From NCBI GenBank assembly GCA_033182465.1, contig CP137321.1:2232001-2296000 (forward strand): 64,000 nt of DNA, in the 5' to 3' direction. Under the pieces are notes generated by a model. That model was given only the letters and a program-made list of their open reading frames with translations. It searched no databases and was not told the origin of the DNA. A program made the position numbers and the translations under genes. The stretch's first letter is position 1. The number at the start of each line of letters is the position of its first letter. Of the stretch, positions 44,419-57,428 are shown piece by piece. This stretch comes from Sanghuangporus weigelae. Lineage: Eukaryota; Basidiomycota; Agaricomycetes; Hymenochaetales; Hymenochaetaceae.

Positions 44419-44772
44419 CTTTGCGGCGACTAATGTATCAGAGACGAGTTCAACCGCTACTATCACCTCTAAGTTGAGGTAAGCAGGAAGATAAAAGGAA
44501 GGCGGGAGGAAAGAGGATAGTGTGAAAGTAACGCCGTTGAGTCAAATAATGAATAACAAATGATGATGAATTTCCGCCTCACGCGCCAGGTAATTGCCGA
44601 TCATTTCAGACTTTCATCACAAGATTCTCCATCAAACCTTCAGAGATTTGAAACACGCATGAATAGAAGAACAACACTACTACATAAAAATACGACCTTG
44701 AAATGATGTATAGCATAGGGGAGATTCTATTCTGTGGCAGCTCTCGAGGAAACCGACTACTATAAAGTCACA

Positions 44773-46423
44773 TCAAGCAAAGCTATCTGCTCTGGGAAAA
44801 CTCTCAATCCCTCTTTCCGGCATTGGCGAGTCAGAAGCAGAAGCAACATATCCTGGCGGTAAATACGCTCGCGGTCGTGGACCAGGTGCAAGTAGTGTGG
44901 TGACAGTAACAGGTGTCCTGAACAGACGCTCACTACTGACAGGTTCGAATCCCGATGCTTCGGGCGGATAAACATCGACGACATACTGTCACCCACCTAT
45001 CAGACTAATACAAAACCGCGATAATGGAACAACTTACTTCGCACTCAAACTTTCCTAGAGCGAATGATGGGACTAAATCTAGCGGAAGGCTCAATTCGCC
45101 GAGTACGGTGCTTGTATAGACGTCATTTGCTTCATGTATCTCCGCGGGGTGCCAATTCGCTTTCGTGAATGGCACCCGATCATCCTCAGTGAATTGAATA
45201 GCACCGCCAACCATAGACTCCCCGATCGCTGTCTGCAGTTGCCTGTGCATCTCGACTACGAGAGCATTTGGAGCTGACAAGAGGTGGATGGTTTGCTTGT
45301 TTCTCGACGACAGAACGAGAGCACAAGGGAAAGTCGTTCCTCGTGGGTAGGAAAGCTGAGAAATTTATCAGCAGTGGCTCGTAGGTGAGGTGATACGATT
45401 ATGTTATAGTGAAAGTGCTCGACATACTGGAGTGGGCAGAGCCAACTAAGAACTGATCAATCGTTTCCAAAGGTTCCCAATGAAGACAAGCTTACCGAAA
45501 TAGAGATGCAAACATCCACAATTTTGAAGAGCCGTCCATCCAAATGAATCTCTGGAAACATTTTCCAACCTTCTGTATCAACGTCTGGGCCCATGACGGG
45601 CAAATTCTCTTCGTACGCTAAAGCTCGCAATCGGGACGATGGGTCAGGCCTTGTCGCTGGGTAATACCCGAACAATGTAGACAATCTGGGGAGATTCAGA
45701 ACGCACGATGCAGGGTATGTCGAATGCACAAGTCGATCCTAGATGACGTACTTGCTGTCGTGATGGAATAGCCCACTGCGTTCGATTCGTAGAGTTATCC
45801 GGTAATCTATGTTCGCATGTGCTTCCTTGGACTGAAGAGTAGGAGGCAACTTTCCGTCGAATGCGAGGCCGTACTCTGCCGCTTCGTCCTCTGGAAGCTG
45901 GATCGTCGGTGGCAACTGGAGCGAGAATGGCCAGCAGTAATTGCCTGGTGGCAGCCCCGCATTGTGAGTCGAGAAGTCGCTTTGCCAGATTGTCTGACAG
46001 ACTTCTGCGAATGCTTTAGACTCATAGACAGAATACACGACTAGTCCCTTGACCTGGAGGATTTGTAAATACGGCTGCTTCCTAGGTTCTAAAATATGTA
46101 CTGACTACGATGATGATTGCTTTTATGTGGTCTGGTCTCTGTAAATTGAGGTCTACGATGCCTGTGATAGGATCGCCTTCAAAGAAAGTTGGAAGGCTTT
46201 TCGGATTTGGAGAACGACTGGATATTCGCAACGTCCACCACGTCTTCCCGTGGTGGTCATCCATAGTAATTGCGTATTCTGTACTCTCAGCTGGAAAATG
46301 GGAAGCCGATGGACTCAGAGGAGCTGGATAACTCGGCGGCTCCATATCACGCGAGTTGAGTTCGTCCTGAGTCAGGGAATAGGCGTCGAAAAGCGGCGGA
46401 GATGCGAAGTGACTGTTCACCAT
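44773..46423 (-). CDS. Arrestin-like protein 2
   Basis: Model: complement(join(44773..44985,45038..45355,45428..45445,45496..45685,45752..46053,46106..46423)), 452 aa. Paralog of the protein at 20605-22228, with the same six-exon layout including an 18-nt exon (LALPTP here, FALASP there). Seen: N-domain strands GDPITGIVDLNLQRPDHIKA and NYCWPFSLQLPPTI, then KLSTLFGYYPATRPDP, and the C-domain LSYPRGTTFPCALVLSSR. The C-terminus is longer and disordered (PPGYVASASDSPMPERG) with PPSYPA and PPGY near the ends; PPxY-like sequences can bind Rsp5 WW domains, and PPSYPAP near the N-terminus matches PPxY loosely. TATA-like sequence lies 60 bp upstream. Confidence 0.83.
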
Positions 46424-46480
46424 GATCGGAAGCAGAGACGACCCGAGGGGTAGCAAGCTTGAGCGGGATGACTCAAGACC

Positions 46481-46486
46481 TTTATA
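46481..46486 (-). promoter_or_regulatory. TATA-like box of arrestin-like gene 2
   Basis: Minus strand reads TATAAA about 60 bp upstream of the start codon at 46423. Position suits a core promoter with a short leader; no other support. Confidence 0.4.
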
Positions 46487-46787
46487 TCAGGGTGCTCTCA
46501 AGTGCTTTCATGTAGAGCTAAGCCAAGGAATTAACAGACATTGTTGCATTCTTGGACAAGTTAAAGGGTCGTAGTGGATCGGAACGTGATTGGAACGCAC
46601 TCCGAACCCTATGTTTGAAAATATGGTCAAATCACGGATGATCAAAAGCAGGATGAAACAGCAAGTGTGTGTGCACAAAGCAAAGATGGCGATAATGGTA
46701 CATGACGATTATGTTGGTGAAGACGGAGTTCAGGCGAGTTAACGTAAAGAAATGCGGGCCGAGCGGGCTTGGCGACGGACAAGAGGC

Positions 46788-47318
46788 TTAAGTCTGAGGA
46801 GGATTAAAAACCGGGGCCCGAGGCGCACTCGGCAGACGAGGGGCAACTTCCTTGGCTTTGGCGACCTGCCGTCGTTTGCGATGGACTCCGAGCCGCATGG
46901 CGAAGATGTCGCGGTGAAGTACGTAGCGCTGGTGGGATACCGTGGGCGTGGAGGTGCCGGATGACTGTGAGGGTGCTTGCGCAGGTGACGAACTTGTAGT
47001 ATTTTTCGCCTTCGCTTTCTCTCCCTCCGTCTCCTCCTTAGAGTCGTCCTTTCCCTTATCATCGCTTTTGTCTTTCTCCTTGTCCACCTTTTCACGTTTC
47101 TTCTGCTGTCGTCTCTCGTACTCTTCCTTGATCTTCTGGATCTCCTCGTCGCTCACTCCAAGCTTACGCGCTCCCGCAAGGCTATCGCCACTCTCGCTAA
47201 TGAGACTGGCGAATCCTGCATCTTTGAGATGGCCGTCACAAGTGTAGAAGAAATCGACGCTGTCTTTGGTGGCGAGGACGATGGTGGTTGGCCGTGAACA
47301 GACAAAGCACGCTTTCAT
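46788..47318 (-). CDS. VFA1: Vfa1-like VPS4-associated protein
   Basis: Single exon, 176 aa. Vfa1 binds the ESCRT-disassembly ATPase Vps4 on endosomes and stimulates it. Seen: zinc-binding-like start MKACFVCSRPTTIVL, DFFYTCDGHLKDAGFA (the C..C and C..H ligands of the family's N-terminal domain), a highly charged Lys/Glu coiled-coil middle (EEIQKIKEEYERRQQKKRE), and a C-terminal conserved HQRYVLHRDIFAMRLGVHR followed by a basic Pro-rich end. Known family members share this N-terminal and C-terminal conservation with the C-terminal part contacting the Vps4 MIT domain. Divergent from the formaldehyde dehydrogenase gene with 342 bp between starts. Confidence 0.85.
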   Translation of the reverse strand: MKACFVCSRPTTIVLATKDSVDFFYTCDGHLKDAGFASLISESGDSLAGARKLGVSDEEIQKIKEEYERRQQKKREKVDKEKDKSDDKGKDDSKEETEGEKAKAKNTTSSSPAQAPSQSSGTSTPTVSHQRYVLHRDIFAMRLGVHRKRRQVAKAKEVAPRLPSAPRAPVFNPPQT

Positions 47319-47575
47319 AGTACCTGCAGTCTGCTCTCAAGCAAAAGGACAACTCAATCTTGCCGATAGTATTACAGAGTGGGGTGGACGCACACGCTTA
47401 TAATATAAATTCGTGAAAGACATTCTGAAGATGGGCAAAATGGTCAAGTCGAAGGAGTAGAGTGTGTACCGTAATGTGTTGCGTGAGATGGTGTCCGATT
47501 AGGTAAATATTTCCCATCCTCATAATTGGTGTACCGCCGTCCGCTCACTCCAGATTATAATCTCGGACCCTTGCT

Positions 47576-47581
47576 TATAAA
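47576..47581 (+). promoter_or_regulatory. TATA box of the formaldehyde dehydrogenase gene
   Basis: TATAAA 80-85 bp upstream of the ATG at 47661, followed by a pyrimidine-rich stretch (CTTCTCACTTGACCTCTATC). This TATA plus CT-rich layout is typical of strongly expressed fungal genes. Confidence 0.6.
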
Positions 47582-47657
47582 AGAGCAAACTTCTCACTTG
47601 ACCTCTATCTTAACTTCTTTCAATTCCCCCATCTCGTCTCATCTTTACAAATCGTGA

Positions 47658-49567
<1,910 letters not shown>

Positions 49568-50070
49568 ATCAAGCATTTGGAGGATATTGTCAACAATGAG
49601 ACTGCATATCAATAAACACGTAGGGTTGATTTATACATGTATCAACATACGCCATGAATAAAATAAGAATGTCGTATTGACTTGTCCAACCAAGATACGA
49701 CCTTATAAGCACGTGACTCCGGAAGCAATCTGGCGGAAACGGTCACAATTGACCGTATTGTATTGCTGAATGTTCCGATCATTTCTGAGTCTGAACCTTG
49801 TTGGCATACAGCCACCATCTTATCTTGCAGAACTGCTCGTTGAACTTTTTCAAAGAGCTTTCGAGCGGAAGGAGGATGCCTCAAATCAACGTATTACGAG
49901 CACTCGTGAAAACTAGGGAGGGTCGGCAAACAGCTTAGCCAATCGAAGTTCCCCGCTACGGGACCCAAAAAAAATGTATGTGACACGAGATGAGGAGACT
50001 AACACTCAAACAGCTTTGCCTCTTACAACTTTGTAACCTAAACCAGGACTCAAGAGAGAGGATAGTAGCA
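49568..50070. other. Intergenic stretch, no gene seen
   Basis: About 500 bp between the dehydrogenase stop and the CaaX gene start; no recognised feature other than an A-run near 49971. Confidence 0.5.
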
Positions 50071-50944
50071 ATGACAGCAGCTACCCTTCCTAGCAACATC
50101 CACGCCGAGTTGGCGCTCGATCAAGGCCGAATCTCGCGCAACGGATCCGAGAGGTCGGGAGCGCGGAGTGTCTCTCAGGCTCAAACAACGGGGACAGACC
50201 AGCATGCCCGTGTGCAGAGCTTGCATGGTGTCATTGTTGAGACGGCACATTACACTCCAAGTCCAAATCACGGAACTATTGAGGAAGAACCAGCGCCTAT
50301 AAACGGGACACTGTCCGGCGCGGAGCTTGCTGCGGCTCTTGATAATGAGGAGGACGATGAAGATGATATCACCACACAGCGCTCTGTAATGCACGATGCG
50401 CATTGGTACGAACAAGTTAGTTATTTTCGTCATTCTCATATGGTGCTGTTCTGAACTCCAGGAAAAAATAAAGCGAAATCTAAATCCTCCTCAAAACTCG
50501 TTCCCTCCGAGGCAAGCATCTATGAATAACTCGTCGCCTCAGCAACAAGCCTATGGTGGTACCTACCCGAAAAGTATCCTACAAAGTCGCACGCAGACAC
50601 TTTCACCCCCAGCGCGCTCGTCGAGCTGTTCCGCCCCGGCCAGTGCCCCTGCACAACAGCAAGCGTTCCCAGATCAACCGCGTTTCGTGCTTACCGATTC
50701 AGGTCCCGTTTCGGCCCCTCCGAGTCCAAGGGGAGCTGGGTCCGAGCAAGGGCATCCTCCCATCCGTCATGTTGCTTCCGACTCGCACCTGTACTCAGCT
50801 CCCAACTCTCCTGGGCTGGGCGTGGCGCCTCCGATGCGCCGCGGTCCGCAGACTCAACCTTCGACACCAAAATATGCGACGTTTGAGGAAATGGGCATTC
50901 AGTCGAAGAATGCGGATAAAGAAAAGGACTGCGTCATCATGTGA
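50071..50944 (+). CDS. Unknown Pro/Ser-rich protein with C-terminal CaaX box
   Basis: Model: join(50071..50415,50462..50944), 275 aa. I do not recognise a domain. Seen: an acidic cluster (DNEEDDEDD) near residue 98, a short conserved-looking segment at the exon join (HDAHWYEQ-EKIKRNLNPP), then about 150 residues rich in Pro, Ser and Gln with several SP and TP sites (potential proline-directed phosphorylation sites). The last residues are EKDCVIM: CVIM fits the CaaX rule and its terminal Met favours farnesylation. So the protein is probably a lipid-anchored, intrinsically disordered membrane-associated factor. An in-frame ATG upstream at 49990 would add 27 residues; the one at 50071 has the better context (GCAATG). 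Confidence 0.72.
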
Positions 50945-52191
50945 AATGCGGGTTCTCTCCGAGCTGCTTTCTTTTCTTTGGGTTGATGGTATGTTCTTCC
51001 GAGCTTGATTGGATTGAACAGAATACTTACCGTACACTTTTTCTCGTTTCTTTTAAAGGTTGCATATCATATAGAGTCTGGTTCTAATTTCTCGCTCACT
51101 TTACTTGCTTTCTTGCATTTCGCTTTTTCGCACGCTATCCCACCTGCATTGCTATCGTGCATCCACTCCTTTACATATTCCGCTCTCTAGCTAATTAACA
51201 TACACTCACAATCGACCACGTCTCCCTAAAGTAAACAACGGACCGGCACTTTGAATAAAGCCAACAAGCTACATAGAATAAAAATAAAAATAATTAGGCA
51301 TAGATGGCTTACGTCGAACTACATACGCGAAGAATTATTGTTGCATAAACGATACCATAGTAACCAAGACAGAGAATTGGAAAGTATCATATGCAACGTT
51401 TGTAAAAGCATTGGTCTGGGCTCGTAGGGGACCCAAGTTCATATGAGATCCGTGGCAGCGATACCTTGCCTCTACTTCAAAATAACAGGACGAAGAAAAT
51501 TTCTCAAGATACGATCGATCTCCAAACTCTTGACCTGGGAGTCATCTGCCTCCGCACTTCCCCAAAGATCTGTTACTCCCAATAGTAAAGTATAGTAAAG
51601 ATCCTTTGAGAGACTATACTTGGCTCTCATCATGTCTAGACCTCTCAAATCCGTGGTGCCCCAATACCGCTCAGTGTCTTATAATAACGATCTGTATCTT
51701 CCGGTACAAACCTTCGTGTATAGGATAAATGCTTCTTTTGGTAGCCTCCCTGCTCGATATGGAAACCTGTACGGGATCTCCGCTCTAATTTAATCTCTAA
51801 TCTAATCGTCCTTATTTTCCCCTCCAAAACTTGTTGCAACAGAAATATTTTTGAAGCATTCCTATGCCACGGTCATAACCTACTGATTGTATTTATGAGC
51901 TTTTACGCTTACCAGCGGCTGTGAAGCCTCCGAAACCCGTTCAAGTTTGTTATCTAATCGGGGCGAGATACGGCAGATATGCCGCTCAGAGAGAGATACA
52001 TCGAAAAACATGGAACTTGAGCAGACCCACTTGTAAGAATACAAATCATTTTGCGATCATATGTATTTTACTGCAGCACTTTTTCTCGTATTTACTACAA
52101 GATAAAAAGGCGAAGTAAGAACCGAAGATCCCCATCAAATTCAGACTCAGCAGCGCAGCGTAATCAAGTATAACCCCGGTCAAGTGAAAGG
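50945..52191. other. Long intergenic stretch, no gene seen
   Basis: About 1.25 kb, T-rich at the start (likely the 3' untranslated region of the CaaX gene) and without convincing coding sequence. Short frames up to 65 codons have no recognisable features. Confidence 0.55.
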
Positions 52192-53035
52192 ATGGTCTTC
52201 TACGTTACGCTCCCACTCGAGTCCGCCCACCGCAGAGAGCCCTTCACGATGCAAGCCAAGGAGGAGCTCACGTCGCTAGCGGATCGGAACGCGGACACGA
52301 CAAACAGCGATGCCCGGTATCTTGGGTATGCTGCGCGTTTGAGGACGGCGGTGAGGGCCGCACATCGGTACTTGGCATATTCGAGCGATGTGGGTGAGGC
52401 TTTCAGACCTGTAGTGCCCCGTTGGGCTGTACGCACGATGTATGGTGTTTCGTGGGCTTATGTTGCTGGGTGGGTAATCTCTTTTGGATCCTGAAATCGT
52501 CGACAAGCATTGTCGTGACGAACGCGTGCAAAAGGATTTCTTGAATGTGGGGCTGACTGACGATTCTACTTTGTCTAGGGACGTAAGTTTCGAGACATGG
52601 AAAGCCAAACGACGAGGTCCAAACCCTCTAGAGGCCGCCACGCTTACCGAAAACCAGCGCCTCGCGCTCGCTGCAGTCAAGCGTGGGACGTTCCAAGTTG
52701 TTGCATCCATGTACGTCATAATTCCTCATTATCTCCGAAGAACAACATCCTGATTGACGAATTCGAATATTGCTTGTAGGGCCTTCCCAGCACTAACTAT
52801 CCACACTCTCGTTCGCTACTCCGGGCGCGCCGTGTCGCGCATTCCACGACTTTCGCCACGCACACGTGCATGGGGTCCGACTTTCATCGGACTCGCTGCC
52901 GTACCGTTCCTTCCTTACATATTCGACAAGCCCGTTGAGGAAGCCACAGATGCGGCTGCCGAGTGGCTTGAGCATCGGTGGTTAGAACATCAAGCTGGGA
53001 AGAAGAGAGTAAAGAAGGAGATCAAAGTCGAGTAG
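52192..53035 (+). CDS. Mitochondrial fission process protein 1-like (MTP18/MTFP1)
   Basis: Model: join(52192..52469,52579..52710,52780..53035), 221 aa. MTP18/MTFP1 is an inner-membrane protein that influences mitochondrial fission. Seen: the conserved opening RYLAYSSDVGEAFRPVVPRW then YGVSWAYVAG, across intron 1 to DVSFETWKA, then VVASM-AFPALTIHTLVRYSG and GPTFIGLAAVPFLPYIFDKPVEEA, matching the order and spacing of the family with three hydrophobic segments. Intron 1 (109 bp) contains an open frame and could be misread as exon. The C-terminus is basic (KKRVKKEIKVE). Start at 52192; an in-frame Met at 52249 is an alternative. Confidence 0.83.
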
Positions 53036-53152
53036 TACGGAGATGGTCTGCCGGAAACTTTCTTGCGTGGATATACACACGATATAGATGGGGTGCAGTC
53101 ATACTATAGATGTATTTGTTTCTCTATCATTGCACTACTATATGTAGTATAG

Positions 53153-55230
53153 ATGACACTGTAATCCTAGGATTAAACATTGGATAGAACATTACAGACC
53201 TGCCAACGAAAGCAATGGAATCAGATAGTCCAACCAAAAATGAATGCGTCCTGAAGCGATACATGATGCCCGTATCATTCAAAGAAAGAACGAGAGCTCA
53301 TGCCTTCCTCGCGAAAATTATATTCCCGGACAACAGTTTTGTGATTAGGATGGGAATCCAGGAAACGGACATCCACCAAGTGCGAGTCGATCCAGAGTTC
53401 GTGTTCCAATAGCCCGGAAATGACCGGCGCACTCGACGTGCATATATCCACATCCATTAGAACAGGGAACCATTTGATATCTTCGAGGAACTGGGAACTG
53501 ATATTATTTTCCACGGTGTATTCGAGTCGGAAAGTTCCTAGGGAGCGAAAGCTTTTTCCGTGAGGGAAGAACGTTGAGACCCAACCATTACCCCTCCTAC
53601 CTCCCAAGTCATTCACGTTTGCCACCGACACGGCCAACGAGATTGATCTGACTTCGGGTATCCACAATGCGCGTGAAACGCTCCGAATGGTACGAACAGA
53701 CTCTGGATGAGCGTACTGGTTCTCGAGATGGAGAGTCTTTAGCCCAGGCAAGTTTATGTCGCTTTGCAAGGGAGGATATGCGTATTCGCCCACAATGAAC
53801 TTGAATGTCTCTAAAGCAGGTTGGCTATTCAGGAAATCCGCGAGCGCGTCGAGAAAAGGACGTGAATCATCAGAGTCACGTTCCGGGGCTTCATGTGTGG
53901 ATATATCGAGGTTGAATTCAGTGAGATCGGGAAGTATGTCAGGAGGCGGGATGTGCAACTCCGATACGAGTGTCTTCAAGTTTGGAAATTTCCAGCCTGA
54001 GTAAAACTCAGGACTCGCATCGTCATACCAACCATAGTCCGCCCCGTAATGCATCCACAGGAAGCGATGAGGAGAGTCACCAATGGTCAGGTGTTCCACC
54101 GAGTCGAATACCGCTTCAGGGAATGTCGATTTCGAGACCAATACGTCACCTTCGTTCACCTCTACCATTTGATGGATAGTAGCGAGGTCTACGTTCAATT
54201 CCTTCCATTGGTGTTTGTGTACAATCAACATGTTGACAGCTTCCGTCCACTCGGGGTTTTGCTTATATTCTTCTGTCATCATGAGTGGAAGCTCGATGGT
54301 GAGCCCAACCTTCTTGCTCCGTTCCAGGAAACACGTCATTGCTTCGCAACTTAGGTCATCTATGCGAGCAGGTGGAAGTGATGACCAAAGACGAGGAGTT
54401 GCAAGCGCAATAGCACGGAAACGCCTTGAAACCCAAGACAGATACAAAGCCGCCTTCCAGCCAGGCGACCCCGCGAGAGCTAGGATGTGCGAAAGAATCT
54501 CCTCCGGGAGACGATCAATTCCGCGCGACAGGATTGCAGGGTACATCGCACTTCGGAGAGTCTCCTGCGTACGCTCAATAGAGGACAGGAGATGCGACAG
54601 CGCCTGACGCGTTTCTCGGAGCTGAGACAGACCGTGCATGCCCTCCAGAAAACGAAGCTCATCTCTAAGGTATCTATAAAATCACCTTTGTTGAGCCTCG
54701 GAAGAGCAAGACAAGAGTCCTTGTAGGAAGACGTACGCATCCTCATTGTAGATGGGGCATCCTCCAACATCTGCCGTCAATATTGGCCCAAGGCTAAAAC
54801 CATCAGCGTTCTTCAAGTGACTGAGGACAGTCTGCAAGAAGTCAACAGAGGCCGGGTTGATGTGGGAGCTCATCATGCTTTGAATGAGAAAGATGATTGA
54901 CGCATGCAGCGCGGATGTGGGCGTATATATAAACAATTATTAGACAAAGGGAAGCCACAACGTGCATGGGATCCACACGGTCAAACAACACGGGGCCAGA
55001 TTGCCTCGCGCGCGTAAGATGTAAACATGCACAAATAAGTATTTCCTCCCTTTGGGTTCGCTGCGGAATTTTAGCTTGGACCCGATCGTTCCTTGATTGA
55101 AATTATTCTACAAAACAAACTCTACACATCCTATAAAACAATTCGAAAGCAAAACAAGTCCAGTGGGTCCATACAGTGCAGTGCATATCCCTACTGTCGC
55201 CATCTGCATTATTTGCGTACTGTCACATTT
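53153..55230. repeat. Tandem duplication, unit A (F-box copy 1)
   Basis: First unit of a direct duplication of about 2.08 kb. It begins GACACTGTAATCCTAGGATT and ends near 55230, directly before the same start sequence of unit B. Coding and flanking sequence are both duplicated, so the event was genomic, not via RNA. Confidence 0.8.
53275..54876 (-). pseudogene. F-box-like protein, copy 1 (one in-frame stop)
   Basis: Frame from the ATG at 54876 (MMSSHINPASVDFLQ) to the stop at 53275, 534 codons, interrupted once by TGA at 54682-54684 where copy 2 has CGA (Arg). Downstream an intact 454-codon frame starts at 54639 (MHGLSQLRE). Seen: a coiled-coil helix (LRDELRFLEGMHGLSQLRE), then the F-box IDRLPEEILSHILALAG followed by YLSWVSRRFRAIALATPRLW, then about 330 residues with irregular leucine-rich stretches. 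F-box proteins are substrate adaptors of SCF ubiquitin ligases, and Agaricomycetes carry hundreds. The truncated product from 54639 would still contain the F-box, so it may remain functional; no intron removes the TGA (a GT-AG of 12 bp there is too short). Confidence 0.7.
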
Positions 55231-57251
55231 TCTATGACACTGTAATCCTGGGATTAAACATTGGATAGAAGATCATTGAACAGACCTACCCAATAAAGCA
55301 ATGCGATCAGATGGTTCAACCGAAGTAGGACGCATCCTTGAACGATACGTGACGCCTGTATCATTCAAAGAAAGAACGAGAGCTCACGCCTTCCTCGCGA
55401 AAATTATATTCCCGAACAACACTTCTGTGATCAGGATGGGAATCTCGGAAACGGACACCCACCAAGTGCGAGTCGATCCAGAGCTCGTGTTCCAATAGCC
55501 CGGAAATGACCGGCGCACTCGACGTGCATATGTTCACATTGTTAAGAACAGGGAACCATTTGATATCTCTGAGGAACTGAGAGCTGATATTATTTTCCAC
55601 GGTGTATTCGAGCCGGAAGTTCCCAAGCGAGCCAAATCTTTTTCCGTGAGGAAAGAACGTTGAGACCCAACCACTACTCATCCAACTTCCTCCTAGGTCA
55701 TTCATATGTGCCATCGACAACGGACAATGAGATTGACCTGACTTCGGGTAGCAACAGCGCACGCGAAACACTTCGCAGGGTACGAACAGATCCGGATGAG
55801 CGTAGCGGTTCTCCAGATGGAGAGTTCTTAGCTCAGGCAAGTTTATTATGTCGCGCCCCATGGCAGCATATGCATACTCGCCCACGATGAGCTTGAAAGT
55901 CTTCAAAGAAGGTTGACTATTCAGGAAATCGGCAAGCGCATCAAGAATAAGTTTAGGACCATCAGCGTCACGTTCCGGAGCCTCACGTATGGACAAATCG
56001 AGCGTGAATTCAGTAAGATTTGGAAGTTTGTCTGCAGGCGGAACATGCACCTCCGATACGAGTGTTTTCAAGCTCGGGAATTGCCAGCCCGAGAAGAATT
56101 CAGGGCTCGCATCATCATCCCAGTCATAGTCGACTAAGTAATGCGCCCACTGGAAGCGCTGTGGAGAGTCACCAATAGTGAGATGTTCCACCGAGTTGAG
56201 TGTCGCTTTAGAGAAGGTCAAATTTGTGACCTCGATCTCATCTTCGGTTATTCGCAGCTCCTTATGGATAGTAGCGAGGTCTGCGGTCAGTTCCTTCCAT
56301 TGATGTTTATGAACCATCAACATATGAACAGCCTGTTTCCAGTTAGGGTTTTACGAATATTCTTCTGTGATCAGGAGAGGAAGCTCGACTGAGAGTCCGA
56401 CGTTCTTGCTCCGTTCCAGGAAACACGTCATTGCTTCGCAGCTTAGATCATCTATGCAAGTAGGCGGGAGTGACGACCAAAGACGAGGAGTTGCAAGTGC
56501 AACAGTACGGAAACGTCTTGAAATCCATGAAAGATACAAAGCCGCCTTCCAGCCAGGCGACCCCGCGAGAGTCAGGATGTGCGAAAGAATCTCCTCCGGG
56601 AGACGATCAATTCCGCGCGACAGGATTGCCGGGTACATCGCACTTCGGAGAGTCTCCTGCGTACGCTCGATAGAGGACAGGAGATGCGATAGCGCCCGGC
56701 GCGCTTCTCGGAGCTGAGACAGACCGTGCATGCCCTCCAGAAAACGAAGCTCATCTCTAAGGTACCTACAAAATCGCCTTTGTTGAGCCTCGAAAGAGCA
56801 AGACAAAAGTCATTATAAGAACACGCACGCATTATCATTGTAAATGGGGGATCCCCCAACATCTGCCGTTAAAATTGGCCCGAGGCTGGAACCATCAGCG
56901 TTCTTCCGAATCAAATGGCTGAGGACAGTCTGCAAGAAGTCAACAGAGGCCGGGTTGATATGCGAGCTCGTCATGCTTTGAACGAGAAAGATGATTGACG
57001 CATGAAACGACGATGTGGATATACATACAGACAGGAGGAAGGAAGCCACATGACCCACACGGTAAAAAGTAAATATACACAAAAAAGTATTTCCTTCTCG
57101 GGATACGCTGCGTGGAATTTAACCGTTCCTTTATTGAAATTATTCTACAATGCAAAGTCTACACATCTTATAAAACAGTTCGAAAGCAAAACAAGTCCAA
57201 TTAGTCCATACAATATATATCATCTACATTATTCGTACTGTTACATTTTCT
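55231..57251. repeat. Tandem duplication, unit B (F-box copy 2)
   Basis: Second unit, starting GACACTGTAATCCTGGGATT and ending near 57251 after the shared TTACATTTTCT text. Very similar to unit A throughout, with small indels; same orientation. Confidence 0.8.
55361..56974 (-). pseudogene. F-box-like protein, copy 2 (several disablements)
   Basis: Homologous to copy 1 from MTSSHINPASVDFLQ (ATG at 56974) to the SSRSFFE end at 55361. Disruptions visible by comparison: adjacent TAA-TGA codons at 56810-56815 where copy 1 has CAA-GGA, a TAA at 56351-56353 where copy 1 has CAA, and a run of about 28 codons near 55720-55800 whose reading frame is shifted and then restored (FVPCEVFRVRCC in place of the copy 1 sequence). 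The F-box and its C-terminal flank are in the open middle segment. Between the stops all segments stay in the same frame. It is the older, more decayed copy, or the one under least constraint. Confidence 0.82.
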
Positions 57252-57428
57252 TTGGCGAGGACTCGCACTTCAGTCATGGCTATTTAACAGAGACTAGGAA
57301 ATACATCAACTTTACAGCTTTTTTGGATAGAAAGCATAGTCGCTACCACAGCAACGTCGACAATCAGCGTATCATAAAAAGTAAAGCCTTTTCAAAATAG
57401 AGTCCAAAGGAGACATGAGCTTTGAGTT

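Noticed and set aside
54660-54690. A 12 bp GT-AG segment (GTGATTTTATAG) that would splice out the stop codon in F-box copy 1.
   Set aside because: Far below the minimum size of fungal introns, and the homologous site in copy 2 is plain coding sequence.
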